NCBI GenBank assembly: GCA_033239525.1
Contig: BSYO01000004.1
Span: 22,854,037 to 22,918,036, forward strand
Source of the DNA: Nepenthes gracilis
Taxonomy: Eukaryota; Streptophyta; Magnoliopsida; Caryophyllales; Nepenthaceae
Length of the DNA: 64,000 nt
Reading direction: 5' to 3'
A program made the translations under genes and the position numbers. This document shows positions 14,601 through 29,600 of this stretch, one piece after another. The notes beneath the pieces were generated by a model, which did no database searches, was not told the origin of the DNA, and saw only the letters and a list, made by a program, of their open reading frames with translations. Position 1 is the first letter of the stretch, and the number at the start of each line of letters is the position of its first letter.

Positions 14601-17600
14601 AAATATACTAGGAAAGAATATGGGTGATTGTTATTTGTTAGAGACATTGTAAGATAGAAATATCCTAGGCTAGAATATGAGGAGCAATTAATCACATATG
14701 TAACTTCCTTTTTTGAATACCTTCATATTCTATATATAATACAATAGCATGAAAGAATCTTTATTATCATCTTCCTTCTCTCATTCTTGTGCCAAACCCA
14801 AATTCTGACAACACTAAAACGTGATTGTTCAGATGTTTAGCAGGCTGTAGCAATTGTCAATGTGTAGAAATATTTAGGACATGAAAGCAAGAGTAGAAAT
14901 TCAGAGCCAACCACACGTAGTTGAGCATAACTTCTCACTACTTTTCAAATGTAGAGGACATTCTGACATTAAAAAATGTCATAAGATCATTCAGTGCGTG
15001 ACATTGAATGTTCAAAACACCATTGATAATGGGAAAGTATAAGCTAATCTATCAACAAAGAGCACCACCCCCCAAGCACCAAAAAAAAAAAAAGGATAAA
15101 TGGAGAACACATGAAACAGTGAATTTTGCAAAGGGAAGAAAGCTTCATAGTCAAATCAAAGAGAAGTTAGAAAGCATTGCCACATCAGAAAGTCTTGCTT
15201 ACCAGCTCTGCAAAAGGGACAGGTCTGACCTCCACAGTTTTATCCATGCTTGATTTATTAAGTTGGGAATCAGTCCATCCAATTGTATTGCTGGCCCATT
15301 TAGTTGTCATGCCCATTCCACTTGATTGGAATCTCTACAAAAGGCCAACATACTGTATAAGCTATAATGTGGATTAAACAAGGCAAACATATACACATCG
15401 ACAGCTTTCTCTATTACCAGCAAGGAAGACATCAAGAAAAAGAACAGAGTGTGCGGCCACCTTGTGTTCTATAAAGAGAAGTATATCATGCACATACATA
15501 CAGATATGTTAAACAAACATATATCTAAATGGCTTTGGAGTCTAAAAACCACACAACTTGGTTCACTTTCGCTCCTTCCATTCAAAAGAGATGTTTCAAT
15601 CAAGTAATAGAAGACAAGAATTCAAACAAAGAAACAATTGTTTTATGGCACACTGCCATTTCCCTACCATCATTAAGACGAAGCAGTTAAAAAGCCACTA
15701 ACAAGTAACAGCACATTGACGATTGACAAAGCGGAGGTAAATTACCATGGTCAAACAAAGAAATTCATGCCCAACAGCACAACTTTAAACACTTCCATCA
15801 ACAAAAGCCACACGGATAAAATATGTACAAATAGCAGATACTTGAATTGATATACAGTTAAGTCAAAGAGACGAAATGGCTTTAAGTGACTCGGAATGTA
15901 AGAACTGAATCTAGATCTGCAAAGTATGAGCAAAGACCCATCTAGCGAAAGAGAGGACTTGAAAGAAATTCATGATCTTCATTTAACTATCATGGTGATT
16001 TCAAAACATCAGTAGGTAGCATACAACATCAATTACTGATGAACACTGAATAGCTTGCTTTTAAGCAACATTTCATGACACAAATGTTATGAATCCTGAA
16101 AGGCAGTGGATTCAGAACTACAATAACTCTGTAGTGTGGATTTAGAAAAGCATTAACTCCATAGTCCATACAGGAATCTGCAAGATTGTCTTGACTAAAC
16201 TGTCACCCGGAAGTACAAAATTACAACTAAGATTCTTCTGGTCCTATGAAAATTATCATCCTTCCCATCTGTACTATCCAAAATCATTGCCACCACTCCC
16301 TCCCAAAAAATGAGAACTAAGATATATTCACTTCCCATATTAGGATGTGGATAACAGAGTTTCTTTGAAGATATAATAGCAAAAACAGGGAAGTTGTAGA
16401 AGCAAATAAAAAGGGTGATAAATTGGAAGCACCAGATTTGGCTACCTAACCTGCAGCCTTTTCAAAATACAGTCATCTTCAAAAGACTGCATGAAGGATA
16501 AAAGATAACAACTTCTTCCATCCAAAGACTCATAACTGCTGCATACATGCTATCCAACACAGCATTCTAAAAAAAAGGCATCAGACAATGGCAAAGAATA
16601 CCGATTAGGTGCAAATAATGCTTTGTCAGCTACACTACAACTCTTAAAAATGAGTACCCAATAGACATGTACAGCATACTAATGAAAATACGAACATGAG
16701 AAATTCATCACAATAGTAATATAGCCTTGAATTGGTTTGATCACATAGTTTATATTGGATGTGCTATCATCCATCCAAGCAAGGTTAGCACAAGTGGATC
16801 CCACTAGAATCTGAAAGCAATTTTGAAATATTAATACATCTTATTGCACTCACCAACAGCTGAGACACACAAGTCTGACACAGGTATGCTGAAGTTTATG
16901 AATGTCTTCCATAATAAACAAGCAGCAGTGTGATTATATGTTCTAACATTTTCTTTGGAGGATAACATATGAATCCTCCAGTCTCATTCATATGTCTGAT
17001 GCAAAACATCAGGGTAAAGTTAAAGAGTTTTAGGTGAAAAAGTTCAGCAGCGCATTTTATACTTCATATGCACAAACAATGATAAATGACAACACCGGAT
17101 AAACAAAACTACATTCACTATGTTCAACTGAAAATAAAGAAGACATACCGTTAGGGACATTATGCTTTTTCTTGGACGGCATCTCCGTACCCGAGAAATG
17201 TAAGGAACCTGAATGTTAGATCCTCCGAGGGAATCATGTCTTGTAACAACAGCATTTGGCTGCGTCCCAGCACGGCTAACTAATATTGTTGAAGTCTTAC
17301 CCTGTGCTGACTGTTTAGCAGGAGGGATTAATTTTTCACAATAGTCTTTTGCTTCCATATCAGATAATTCTTCAATATATCGCCTTGTAGGCTTCCGAAC
17401 CCTTTTAGCTGTTTTCAGCTCAAGCATACTATCATCTTTACAATCATATTCCATGAAAGAACTCCTCAAATTTCCGCCAACCTCAGCATCTTCCATTTGA
17501 TCTCCACAACTGGCTGAAGATCCATTCCTACAATCACTTACAGCTTCAGCAACTAAATCCTCAGCATCAACTTTTTTGCAGCTGTCTTCCTTGTCTGTCT

Positions 17601-20600
17601 GTACTAATTTCTTGTCCTTAATTATAAAACTTGTCACTGAAACATCACAAGAATTAGTCAATCCCATGACAATTCTCCGTTTAAGCCACTGTTTGTCTTT
17701 GACTGAAGTTGCTCGACCAAATGTTGCTCTGAAAGTTTCTTGAAGTTCTCTAATGGTTAACTTGTCCAAATTTATCTCCCCTTTTAACCTAGAAAAGTTG
17801 GGTTTTGAGTCAGCAACCATGGCAGAAACTGAAGATCTATTTTCAATCCCCTTCTCTCCAGAGTTTGGGCATTCTGAGGAATGCACAATTTGATTATCTT
17901 GTTTACCATTTGAGCTAGGGGTAGACATCGACAGTGTTTCCTGCAATGGACTTCTAGAACGAAGTGTCACATCAGCATTAGGCAATTTATCACACCGATC
18001 AGAAATCTGGTCGTCTATATCCGTGCAGGAAGATAAATGAATAGGAGATTCATGTGTGAAACGGTGCCTTTCTTCCTTGTTGACTTTTTGCAGCATCTCA
18101 ATACACTGCAACAGAGCAAGAAGACCACAATATATCCAGGATAATTAATAACCTTAAAAACTAATAATCACAAAAGGGTCAAACCAAGAGGAAAGGAAAC
18201 AGAGAGCCAGAGACGAAACATTATGTACTTGTGTGTGTGACTGCAAGAGTGTGAATTGCTGTGATTTCACCTCAATCAGAGTAATTCAAGAACATACAAG
18301 ATTCAGCAATTGGGGCACAGCAATACTACAATACAATTTTCGATTGTTTCACTCATAAGCAAAAAAGCTCTTTAACATGCATCTGCAGATTGGGCAGTGG
18401 GCGCCAAGATATAAAACTATCCACCAGCGAATTGTCACATCCCCTATTCCACAAACTGAATTCATTAATTCCTTATCAGTCAATTAAGTTAAATCAAATA
18501 AATTGTTTATTTTACCAACTTAAAAAGACCTAGAATGAACATCGGGACGCAAACATGCAAATCGAATACCGTTAAATGATCTGAAATAATATAATGACCA
18601 AACCACATGACCCATATGCTACACCCTAAGTGGCTCCGAACATCGACACATATTTTATCCCAAATTATACATAAGGAAAAATATCTTAATTAGATCAGCA
18701 CATCAGCCATAAACATCCGAAAGTACCGATCAAACTTAAACAATTCAACCATCATCAACTGATGGCCGTATACAAATGTAACTGAAACGAAACTAAAATA
18801 TAATATCCTAGATCATTAATTACAAATTAAACATTAAACTGTTCCAGCACCCTAAAACTAATTCCCGAGCAACCTTCCTTTGAACTCTGACCACCTGCAA
18901 GTTAGTCAAATCCTCTAATCTGAAAGGTTAGCAAAATTAAGGCAACAGTAGGCCAATCGCTTAGCAGTGCATATATATACACATATATGGATATATACTG
19001 ATGAAATATGGTAGAACTTTACCATGATCAAAAGTCCAAAAAATCCGAGAACATCCTTTCTGATAATTTATACGAAAACCAAATACTAATGATCAATTTT
19101 GCTAAAATGTATACAATAATATAATTATTCCAAACAATAAAAATACATAAAAGATACTAAAATCATACTAATATACAAAAATGGCCAAGGATTGATGATG
19201 GCTTTACTAGCAAACGATGAATATTGAAATTTGTGCAATGACTTTCCACATAACCAAAGGCCATAGCTACTATTTACATACCGTAAGTAGACCGTCTATA
19301 TATAATCCCTATAGACAGGGCACAACGCCATTTTTTTGACATGCAAATAATAGAATCGACATTCGATTTACTAATAATATGCTGAGACATATCTGAACAT
19401 ATTTTGTCAATTTTCTATAATAGTACATATTTAGTCAAACAGAAAGCTCTACTCAAATACAAATATTTTTTTAATTTTTATCTATGCCGAAAAAAATACT
19501 TTCTTTATCAAAACTCTTGTAGAATTTTCCTTTATATTTCTTCAAATATGTAACAAGCAATAAAATTGAGCACATGTAGAAAAATGGAGTAGAAATTGAG
19601 AACATGCAAAAGCTTAAATGTATATTTTATAAAGTTACAAAAACTATTATGCACGGAGGATACGCAAAATTAACATAATTCAAATATTTTCATCAATTTC
19701 TTTCAAATATAAGACATGTAAAAACAATCATATAAGAATTAAAGACATACAGAAGCATATATATGAAACTTGAAGACATGCAAGAACACGTTACAAAATG
19801 CAAGAACAAATTGCAGAAATTCAGCACTTAACATAATTTGTATGGATTTAAGAATGTATTTCATAAAATTCTATGAAATGAAAGTAGGATTCCATAAGTG
19901 CGAGATATAAAATATTTTAAATACAAAATTAAGACATACACGAACATTTGAAATAATAAATGCTTAAAGAGATTAGAAATGCACAGCAACAAAGAAAGAA
20001 TGGCTTGGATATACTTGCCTTTACTTGATTTTAACCAAATATTCCTTGATTTCTCCTTCCTCCTCCCTTCTCTCTTCTTCTTTTTAATGCTTAAAGAGAC
20101 CAGAAATGCATAGCAACAAAGAAAGAATGGCTTATATACTCTTGCCTTTAGTTGATTTTAACCAAATATTTCTTGATTTCTCCTTTCTCCTCCCTTCTCT
20201 TTCTTCTTCTTTTTCTTTCCCTCTTCTCTTTCTCTCTCCTCTCCTAGAATTCCAACAAAAATTATTCAAAATCGGCCAAAGAACTTATTTATAGAAAACA
20301 AGGGCATGCATGTTAATCAAACGCTGAAGCACAATCCATGATGCACACAAGCGCCACATAAGCGTGCATTAGGTATCAACATTTTATCCCAAACACGCAC
20401 TTGCGCCAATTGGGTGCATATCATGTACGAACATTCTGCCTAAAATGCTTATAAGCGCACTCGAAGTGTCCATCAGGCACTCACTTACTATCCAAAACAT
20501 ATGTAAGTGTAGTAGGGGCAAGTCAGGTGTCACTCGGCCTAACTAAATCCAGCTTTAACTTAACTTTTTGACCTAAAACCTCAATTATCCTTGCTAATCT

Positions 20601-23600
20601 ATTAGTTTAATTAAATTAATCATTATCAAAATAATATTTTGAGATACATACCTTACAAATAGCTTGCTACAGCATACTACTCAGGCTTAAAGAAATCAAC
20701 CAAGAAGTTGCAAAAGGTAGATACAAGGTGGGTCTAGCAGATATGCAACCGATTCGGAGGAAAAATAATTTTTATAGTATACTAACTTAAAAGCTCTAAG
20801 CTAGAAACTCAGAAATAGGCATGCCAAGCTATTCCTCAGTACAAGCAGATGAGTATCACAAGGGAAGTGCACTGTTGCAAACCAATTGTTTCAGAATTTG
20901 TTCGGTGTGTGCACCACATCAGCTTAAAAATTACAAGTAGCTACAGCAAAACTGGGTAGTCTCGTTCTTTTGAACTGGTTACTTCTTTAGTGCACTTCAA
21001 TTTATATGACTAATGGCACCTGATTTTCACTTCTAACGGTGTTTTTTTTTATTTTTTATTTTGCATAGAGCTTTTAGGGTATTGCTGAAAAATTTTAATA
21101 GAAACTTATAAGAAATACCTAGAGCAACTTATAGAACCTCAATTAGCTTTGTAGGAAGTTTTTTGGAAAAGATCCAATTTATAACATTGTTTTCCAAAAA
21201 CTCCTTCAAAAGCAACGTCAAAAACTAACAAATATCACAATTGTTGCCCAAGCATATCAACCTTGAGTGCCAAGGTGCCAACACATCCTAAATTTAACAA
21301 AGTGTCAGTATATCATTGTTTTCAAAGGGTTTCATAAGCAAACATCAGTAAATATGAGAGTCGTATTTTATAATTGCAAGCATATCCTCGTCCTTCTACA
21401 GTGTGCATCAAATAGAAAGGGTGCAAGGGGGTGGGAACAGAGAGATAATCCGAAGAAAAAACAACTATTTTCAGAAAGTTGGCAGGAAAAAGAAAAAAAG
21501 CCTAATAATGATTCAATCACCACAAAAGCCAACAGCATAATAACTGGCAATCCGATATAATTTCAGAATAATTGTCCAATAGCATGTACAAGATAAAGAT
21601 AGTTTCCATGTGCCCAATATGGTACTATACATCAAACAATTGAAGTGCACTTCTGTTAATATATATCTTACTCCCTCACAGCAATATAAGCAGTCGGAGT
21701 TTGGAAGGCTAACAAGTTTAAAATCTAGCCTAGCAAGTTTACAATCAATGAAGAGATTCCTATTTAATTAGAGCCAAATACACAAACCGTAAGCTATTCC
21801 ATGCTATCAAAAGCCCTGCATAGGCCATATCGTTTTCCCTATCTGGCATATTGTTAAAACACAAGGAATCAAAAAGAGAACCAATTGGTGGATGCAGGGA
21901 AAGCGTCATAATGGAAGGAGGTCCCTCTACCCATCTTGAGCCAAATTTTTATAGCATTTCATCTCACCCCAGCTATACTCTCAGTCATTACCTCTATGGA
22001 CAAGTAGGAAGTTCATTGACCATCAGTGAGAAAGTAGTAAGTTCATTGACAACACCTGCAACCATTACTTTTATTGATGAGTAAGCAGGAAGTACACTGA
22101 CGATCAGTGAGAAAGGGATTGCACCTTTTGAAAGTGAGTATGGAAGTTCACTGACTATCAGTAGGTTTGGCCCATTCATCAATTCCCTTCACACCTTTTG
22201 AAATCCTTCCAGTTGACCTCACTGGAAATATATTTTCATCCAATAATACCTAGTATTGCCAATCACGCATTTGCTGTTGAATCTTAAAACATCGCCTGAC
22301 TTAAATTCATATATGAAGTCTTGTCATATTTGATTTGTACACAAGAAACAGTTGCATTCATTGCACATGACACACACATGCAACTTTTCACGCATCCACC
22401 CATCTAAAGTACACCTCCCAACCAAGTACTGAATAATCCCAGTAACAACAAATCATTATAATGTTTCTCAAATCCTATGTCCTAACATTCTGTTCAGTTT
22501 AGACCCAAACCTTATTAAATTCACATAGCACATATTCCCCATCCTAATCCTACGTATTATAGACAAATTTCAAGCCAATCCCATCCCTACCCTTTAGCAG
22601 AAGTATAACACCGCTGATTTATTAACATCTCCTATTTTTCAAGACATTTTTAAAGCACAAGCAATCACCACTTCAAAATTTAAGGACCTCTTTACAACCT
22701 CAGAACTCAAATCTAGGATAATACCAAACCAGAAAGTACAAGTAAACAGGTTGGCACAGGAAGCTCTACCATCATTAGATAAAATATATTTGGGAAGTCC
22801 GTTCTCAGATGCAAATGGATGTTGAGGTTTACAGACAGAGAAGAAGATTTCAAAGTTTGGCACATCATTAACCATAATCACCAAATCACCAGGATGGCTC
22901 TGGGAGTACAAGGGGGACCTCTGATCCAGCCATTAGCATGATTCTTGATCCACTGACGTGCATATCTTTCTATAAGGATTTAAGGGGAAAAAAAAAGTTT
23001 TTTTTTGTGGCCTTATGAAGGGCAATAGAGTATGAGAAGAGCTGGAAAAATGAGTGGTAGTAAGATGAGAGAACAAGTGCCACTAAAAACCACTTATTTA
23101 TGAAAAAATAGTGGTGAAACACAGTGCTTTAAGAAATTAAAGCTAGAGAGGCAGGAAGAAACTAAACGAAACACAAAAAAGGTTAAAAATAGGTTCATGT
23201 GAAACAACATAAACATACAGGAATTAACAAAATAAGGGAATATAGTTGAGCTGGTTGAGGGAGTGTACATCCAAGAAGCATCTTTCTAAAAAAAACTTAG
23301 TTTATAATTATTTTAGTGCTTGTATTTGATTCAGTAAAAAATATGGGCACAAACCAGCAGTTCTGGTGTTCAAGTAACTGGAGATAGCCAGTGGAGATAT
23401 TTTTTCCAAAATAAAATAGAAGCGCACAGATGGAGCCACAAAGTCTTGAGTAAAATAGTGTTGAGTTCAGATGAGAACAGGAGACAGATCAAGTAGACAA
23501 AACAGAGCAGGGGAAGAAAAAATATGAACTATTGGCTGTTGTCTAAAGAATGATCGATGATAAACCAAAAAGGTAATGGTTAAATGCGGTGCCTTTAACA

Positions 23601-26600
23601 ACAAATGTTTTGACATCGAGCAACACCCAAGAACAGATTTCTTTTAATCCTAGTTTACAATTTTGACCTGTATCTATTTTTCATACTTAATTTTACAAAT
23701 AACCATAAAGCTGAAATACTTCATTTCTTTCAGTACTCCATAACTTCATTACATGGTTACATTATAGATAGATGGATAGATTGATCAATAGATAGAAAGA
23801 TAGATAGATACATGCACACATACAACAAGTGGACAGAACTGAGGAATGTAATTCATAAATGCTCACATATAAACAAGATACAAAATATTATTGCTAATCA
23901 ATATTTTAATAACATAATGGACCCAAACAATCAATATTAGTACGTGTTCTAAAACAACACGTGAAGCAGAATAGGGAAAACTGAGACTAACCATGAGGAC
24001 AACATGCTGGGCAGGACACATGCTTATCTACCCTCTTCCCATTCAGCTATTCCTATACGTCCATGAAGCCAGAATTCTAGTGCTCCAATGTACAAGAAAA
24101 TATAGAACCCTGGAACACCCCCATCATCCAAAAAATGAGGGCATTGACCCAACTATCTAATTACATCAAAAGTAGCTAGCTAGAGCACCTAAATGACATA
24201 ATTGAAAAATGAAGAATAGTAGATAAATTTGGAGAATAATTATCTTCTACTACCAATTAACATAAACAGGTAAAGAAAGAATAAATAGACGGAAGAGGGG
24301 AGCTCAGGCACCATAATCTGCCACTTATCTCCTAATCTCCTCTTTGATCCTTACATATACAAAATATATTATGAGGCAAGAGAGAATTAGTGAATTATCA
24401 ATTACAGAGATCCTTCCTTGATTCTATATTAGAAGAATAATTCAAAATAGACAAGAATATTCCAAAATATTACAAATATCAATTAAATGTTAACAAATAT
24501 CTTGACTTATTTTTCTCAGATCTTCCTCATCTCTCCCATAAACTTCATTATCGCCAAGGTTATAACACTCCTCAACCTAGCAAATAGGTATTCATCATTC
24601 CCATCTTGGAAATAAATTCTGCAAATTTTACATGTTGAAGAGACTTTGTTAAAACATCTGCCACTTAAAGATGAGCTGGTGTATAATTCAACTTTAAGGT
24701 TCTGATTTCAGTTTTTCTTTGATAAAATGCCAGCATATCTCCACATGTTTTGTTCCATGAATCAGAATTTTGGCAATGCTGACTGCTGCCAAGTTGTCAC
24801 AAAATACCTCCATAGAATCTTTAATTAGAATTCTTAATTCATTAAGCAAACTTTTTAACCATGGTCCTTCTCATATGCTTTGAACCAATGCCCTGAATTC
24901 TGCTTCGACATTGCTTCTAGCAACAACTAATTGCCGCTTGCTCCACCAAGTTACAAATTTCCCTATATATATGTGCAATAGAAGATATGGATCTTCATTA
25001 TGGACCCTATCCAACCTGCATCCGAGTAGATTTCAAGTCCTTGATTTACTCCATGAAAGATTATTCATTCATCAGGAGTCATTTTTAAGTATCTAAAGTA
25101 CGATAGACTGCTTCTAAGTGTTCCTCATTAGGCTTGGTCATTACCTGACTTAATACACTAACTTGAAAACTTATTTCTGGCCGTGTGAGAGAGAGGTAGA
25201 TTAGTTTTCCCACAAGTCGATATCTCTCGGTGCCCACGGGTGGACTATCTTCTTTGAAACCGACTTTATAGTTTTGATCCATAAGAGTGTCTATTGGTTC
25301 ACACTGAGGTTTCTATCAGTATGTCTAGAGCATACTTGTGTTGTGATACTACAGTACCTTTCTTCGAGCAAGCAAACTCCAAGCGTGGGACGTAATTATG
25401 TTACGAGATCCTTAACTTTGAATTCCATTGCAAGTATTTTCTTTAAGCAAATCATTTCTTTGGTATAGTCTCATGCCATAATTATATTGTCAGCATAAAG
25501 GATCAGAACAGCCAGTTTTCCTATGCGAGAAAATATTGTGAACATTGTATGATCGGCTTGACCATGGGAGTACCAATGCTTCTTCATTGCCACGGTGAAC
25601 TCGTCAAACCATGCTCTGTGAGATCTCCTGAGACCATATAGGGAATTTTGGAGCTTACAAACCTTGTTAACAATATTTTTGGTATTTAAATACCGGTGGC
25701 ATTTTCATGTAAACTTATTCAAGATCACCATAAAAGAAAACACTTTTCACATCTAACTTATATTGTGCCCAATCTAGGTTTACGACCAATGATAGTAAGA
25801 TCCGTATGGTATTCTAGCAATCTGGGCAAACATTTCTTGATAGTTGATGCGATAGGTCTGAGTAAATCCTAGCCTTGCTTTTTAGTGACTTACACTCCAA
25901 TTTGGATAATACTTGACAGTGAAGATCCACTAAATTGTATTGGTCATTTCTTTTGGAGCATTCCTCTCTCCCTAAACGGCAACTCTCTATTTTGAACTAT
26001 TTAGGGCACCATGAATACTATGTGGGATTTCTATGTTGGATAGTTTAGTAGCAAAAGCTCGTTATGTTGATGACAAACCACCATAAGAAACAAAGTTTGA
26101 CATAGGGTGTTGAGTACAAGATCTCACACCTTTCCTTAAAGCAACAAGAATGTCAAGATTATCAAGTAAAGAGATACTAGTTTTAAGAGTATTATCCAAA
26201 ACACCCAAACTTGGGCTTAAATTAGATTCATGGTTCTCTTTAGGGAGAGTGTGATTCTTTATCTCTTCTACGGCCCCTTCTCTCCTTAATAAGACAATAA
26301 GGTCTTGTCGGTCACGGGATGTCAGTATGTAGGAGTCGTCTCAATTGATATTTTTGGAGAATGAGTGACTCAAAATCTCGAACTTGAGGGCAAAGGGGAA
26401 AAAAATATGATAAATTTCAGGAGGTAGGAGAGAAAAACAGGATGAGGGTTATGGAATTGAGGTGTCAATCCAAAAACTTCTTTCTTGAACAACATTCTCA
26501 CCCTCTAGACAGTATGGTTGGTTTAAAAAAAAATGTCACATTCATATATATGTGCAGGATTTTCAAGTGATGAGAGAGTAACATTTGTAACCCCTCTTCA

Positions 26601-29600
26601 TTGGAGAGTAGCCAAGAAATATCAAGTTTGCTGCAGGGTTGTTGCTGGATATAGACGAATGCCGTACACTTGAACACCTCTTATGGTAGGGATGAGATGA
26701 CTTCAATTTCCAGATCAGATTTAAGAACTTCAGGTGTATGAAATTTAAGGACCCTTACAGAATTCGATTAACAAGGCATGTAGCTATGAGGATAACTTCT
26801 CCCCAAAAAGGTTTGGAAATATTAATGGTGAACATGATAGATCTTGCTATTTTGAGGAAGTGCCTATTTTTCTTTTCAACTACTCCATTTTGTTAAGGCA
26901 TGTCAACATACGAGCTTTAATATACTATTCCTTGATCCATCAAATATTCATAGAGTAGCATTGATGTAATCTTTTGTATTGTCCAATGTCAACACTATCA
27001 GGATCAATATTTGGAAACAACTTTTTCAAAAACCCAAAATTGAGGTGAACTAATCTACAGCACCACAACATGATGACACTGTAGTTTTTAGACATTGGGA
27101 TGAACAGGAATGTAATTGACTATGGCAGTTTGGGCTTGATCTCACGGAAGATTAGGGCTATCAACAAGATAGAGTTCCACACATATCTTGGCATTGCCAA
27201 TCATCCTCCCCGACTCCAAGCCCAGAAACTTAGACTGATAAGAGAAAATTTAGACAGATATTAAGGTTAGTTCATTGATGATTGTTAGTGATCTTGCTAT
27301 TGCCACCTTAGACAAAGATACATCACTGATCTAAACCAAGAAGTTTCCCGAACTGGGTTTGTTAGTGCAGGAGACTGCAGCATTACTAGTCATGTGATTC
27401 AAAACCCCAGGGTCAACTATCCAAGGGCTATTTTCCTTTGCTTGGGCACTTAACGGCCATGTGAAAGCTATCTGTTTGAACAACAGAACCAAATCCTATG
27501 GTATTCTCAGCAGGCATTGAACGGCTAGATTGGTGGCTAAACATCCTTGAGGAGTTCAAGTTGTATTCGCCAAAGAGTAATCTCAGGTGCCTGTTTTTCT
27601 TCACAGTGGGTCATGAACCCACAACCTTCAAGTGGTTATTTGGGCTTCCATTTTGTTGGTTCGCCATGTATTTTCCAACATACATCCCTAGTGTGTCCCT
27701 ATATGTGAAAATGATCGCACCAACGTCTTCCTTGCTTCTTTAGTTTGCTGTTGTTGGGATGATGAAATTGAGATCTTTGCACAGCAAGGGCAGAGCTCTC
27801 AATGGCTGGTAATTGGGCCATTATGAACCTCTTTCGTCTCTCCTCTCAGAGAACTTCAAAGAGTTTCTCGAAGGCTAGGAAAAGGTTTCATTCCCATTAT
27901 TCTGCCTCATACTTTCAAGGTTCATATTTAGCATTAATAAGAACTTGTAGATCCATTTCTTTTCAACAATCTATTTGTATCATGCACCGTCTGTTGGGCA
28001 ATCCCAATCATATGTTTCAAACATATCCAATTCTTGCCAATGTCGCGTTGGACATTAAAGTATTGAGAGAATAGGAGACCCTCTTGACATCAATCATGGA
28101 GAATGCCTTCAACTTCGAATAGTTCTAATGAACTTTCATTTGATGAGTATGTTTCTTTTGCAACATCCCAAATTGATTTTGTGGTTTCATAAAGAACAAA
28201 ATTTTCCAGTGTCACTGTTCATGGAATTAATCAACCATGACATGACCCTATTGTTTTCAGCCTACCAACTCTTGAATTTGGGATCATCTTTGTATGGAGC
28301 AGGAGCACTACCTGCCGGATAATTATCCTTGCCTCTGCTGCATATGAGCATCATGGCCAATTGAGACCATTGGCCAAAGTTTTGCCCATTCAATTGGTGT
28401 CCCGTAATACTCCATGGCTGCTTGGTGCTATAGTTTCAGCATTTGCGCTTAAGTTTTCTACAGCCATTCTGGTGGCTAGGTAGTATCAAGGCATATGAGT
28501 GGTTTTAGGGTTAGAAGCCGACTTTTGATACCAAGAGAAGTAGAAATAAACTTGGAGAATAAATATCTACATAAATCGGTAAAGCAAGGATAAGGGGGAA
28601 GAGCGGATCCCGGGCACCATAATCTGCCACCTATCTCTTAATCTCCTCTTTGATCTCAATATCTAAGAAAAATATTGCAAGAGAAAATCAGGTTAGTATC
28701 AATTACGGAGATCCTTTGCTGATTCTATATTACAAGAATGATTCAAGATAGACAAGAATAATTCACAAGGCACAAGAATAAATCAAAATATTACAAGTAT
28801 CAATTAAATGTTATCAAATCAAGATAAGATCTTGATTACTCTTCGCCAATCTTCCACATATTCGCTATGACCATCATTAACTCTGAGATTCCAACAAAAA
28901 AATAAAAACACATTATTAACCACAAATAATTAGAGAGGGGTTGGGGATATTTTTCTACTTACAGAAAACGTTGATTTTTTTAAGCAAAGGTATTGCCGAT
29001 ATCAACAGATTCAATTTCTTTAAATCACTTACAGAATGATTAACATGGTACATTAATTTAGCTGAGAATACTACATGCTCTCACAAAGCTTCTGTGGGAG
29101 AGGATACCACTGTTATTTGAAAACAAGAATGTGATCGACAATTAAAAAGTGAAAAAAAAAAAAATGTGGTCAACTATTAAAGAGTGTCTTGATGCAATGG
29201 TAATATTACTCCATTGTGACCTGTGAAGTAAAGGGTTCACATTCACAAAAATACCCCCAGCAATCCATGGATAAGTTTGTGCACATCCGATCCTCACTCT
29301 ACCTATAATGTGGAAGCCTCGTGCAACAAAGAGAAACCATGATCTTTTTAATGTGGTGGATTGTGAAAACCTCAAACATCTGGGAAGTCAAAAGAGAAAC
29401 CATGCAAACAAAGAATGGCATCTCTCAGCTATTTGAATACTTCTTCGCTTCTTTTTATTGAATTTGCTTCCCTAGCTTCTTCTCTTCTCACTCTTTCATC
29501 TCAATAAACAATGATCTCCCACTTCGGTCAATGGAATGTCCATTAACCTCTTCAAAACAGAATTAGTTTAGAGGGCACTGAATCATAGAAAAAAATGCAA

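Noticed and set aside
27498..28322. Plus-strand ORFs in the copia element
   Set aside because: They are antisense to the decayed copia gag-protease region and resemble no protein.
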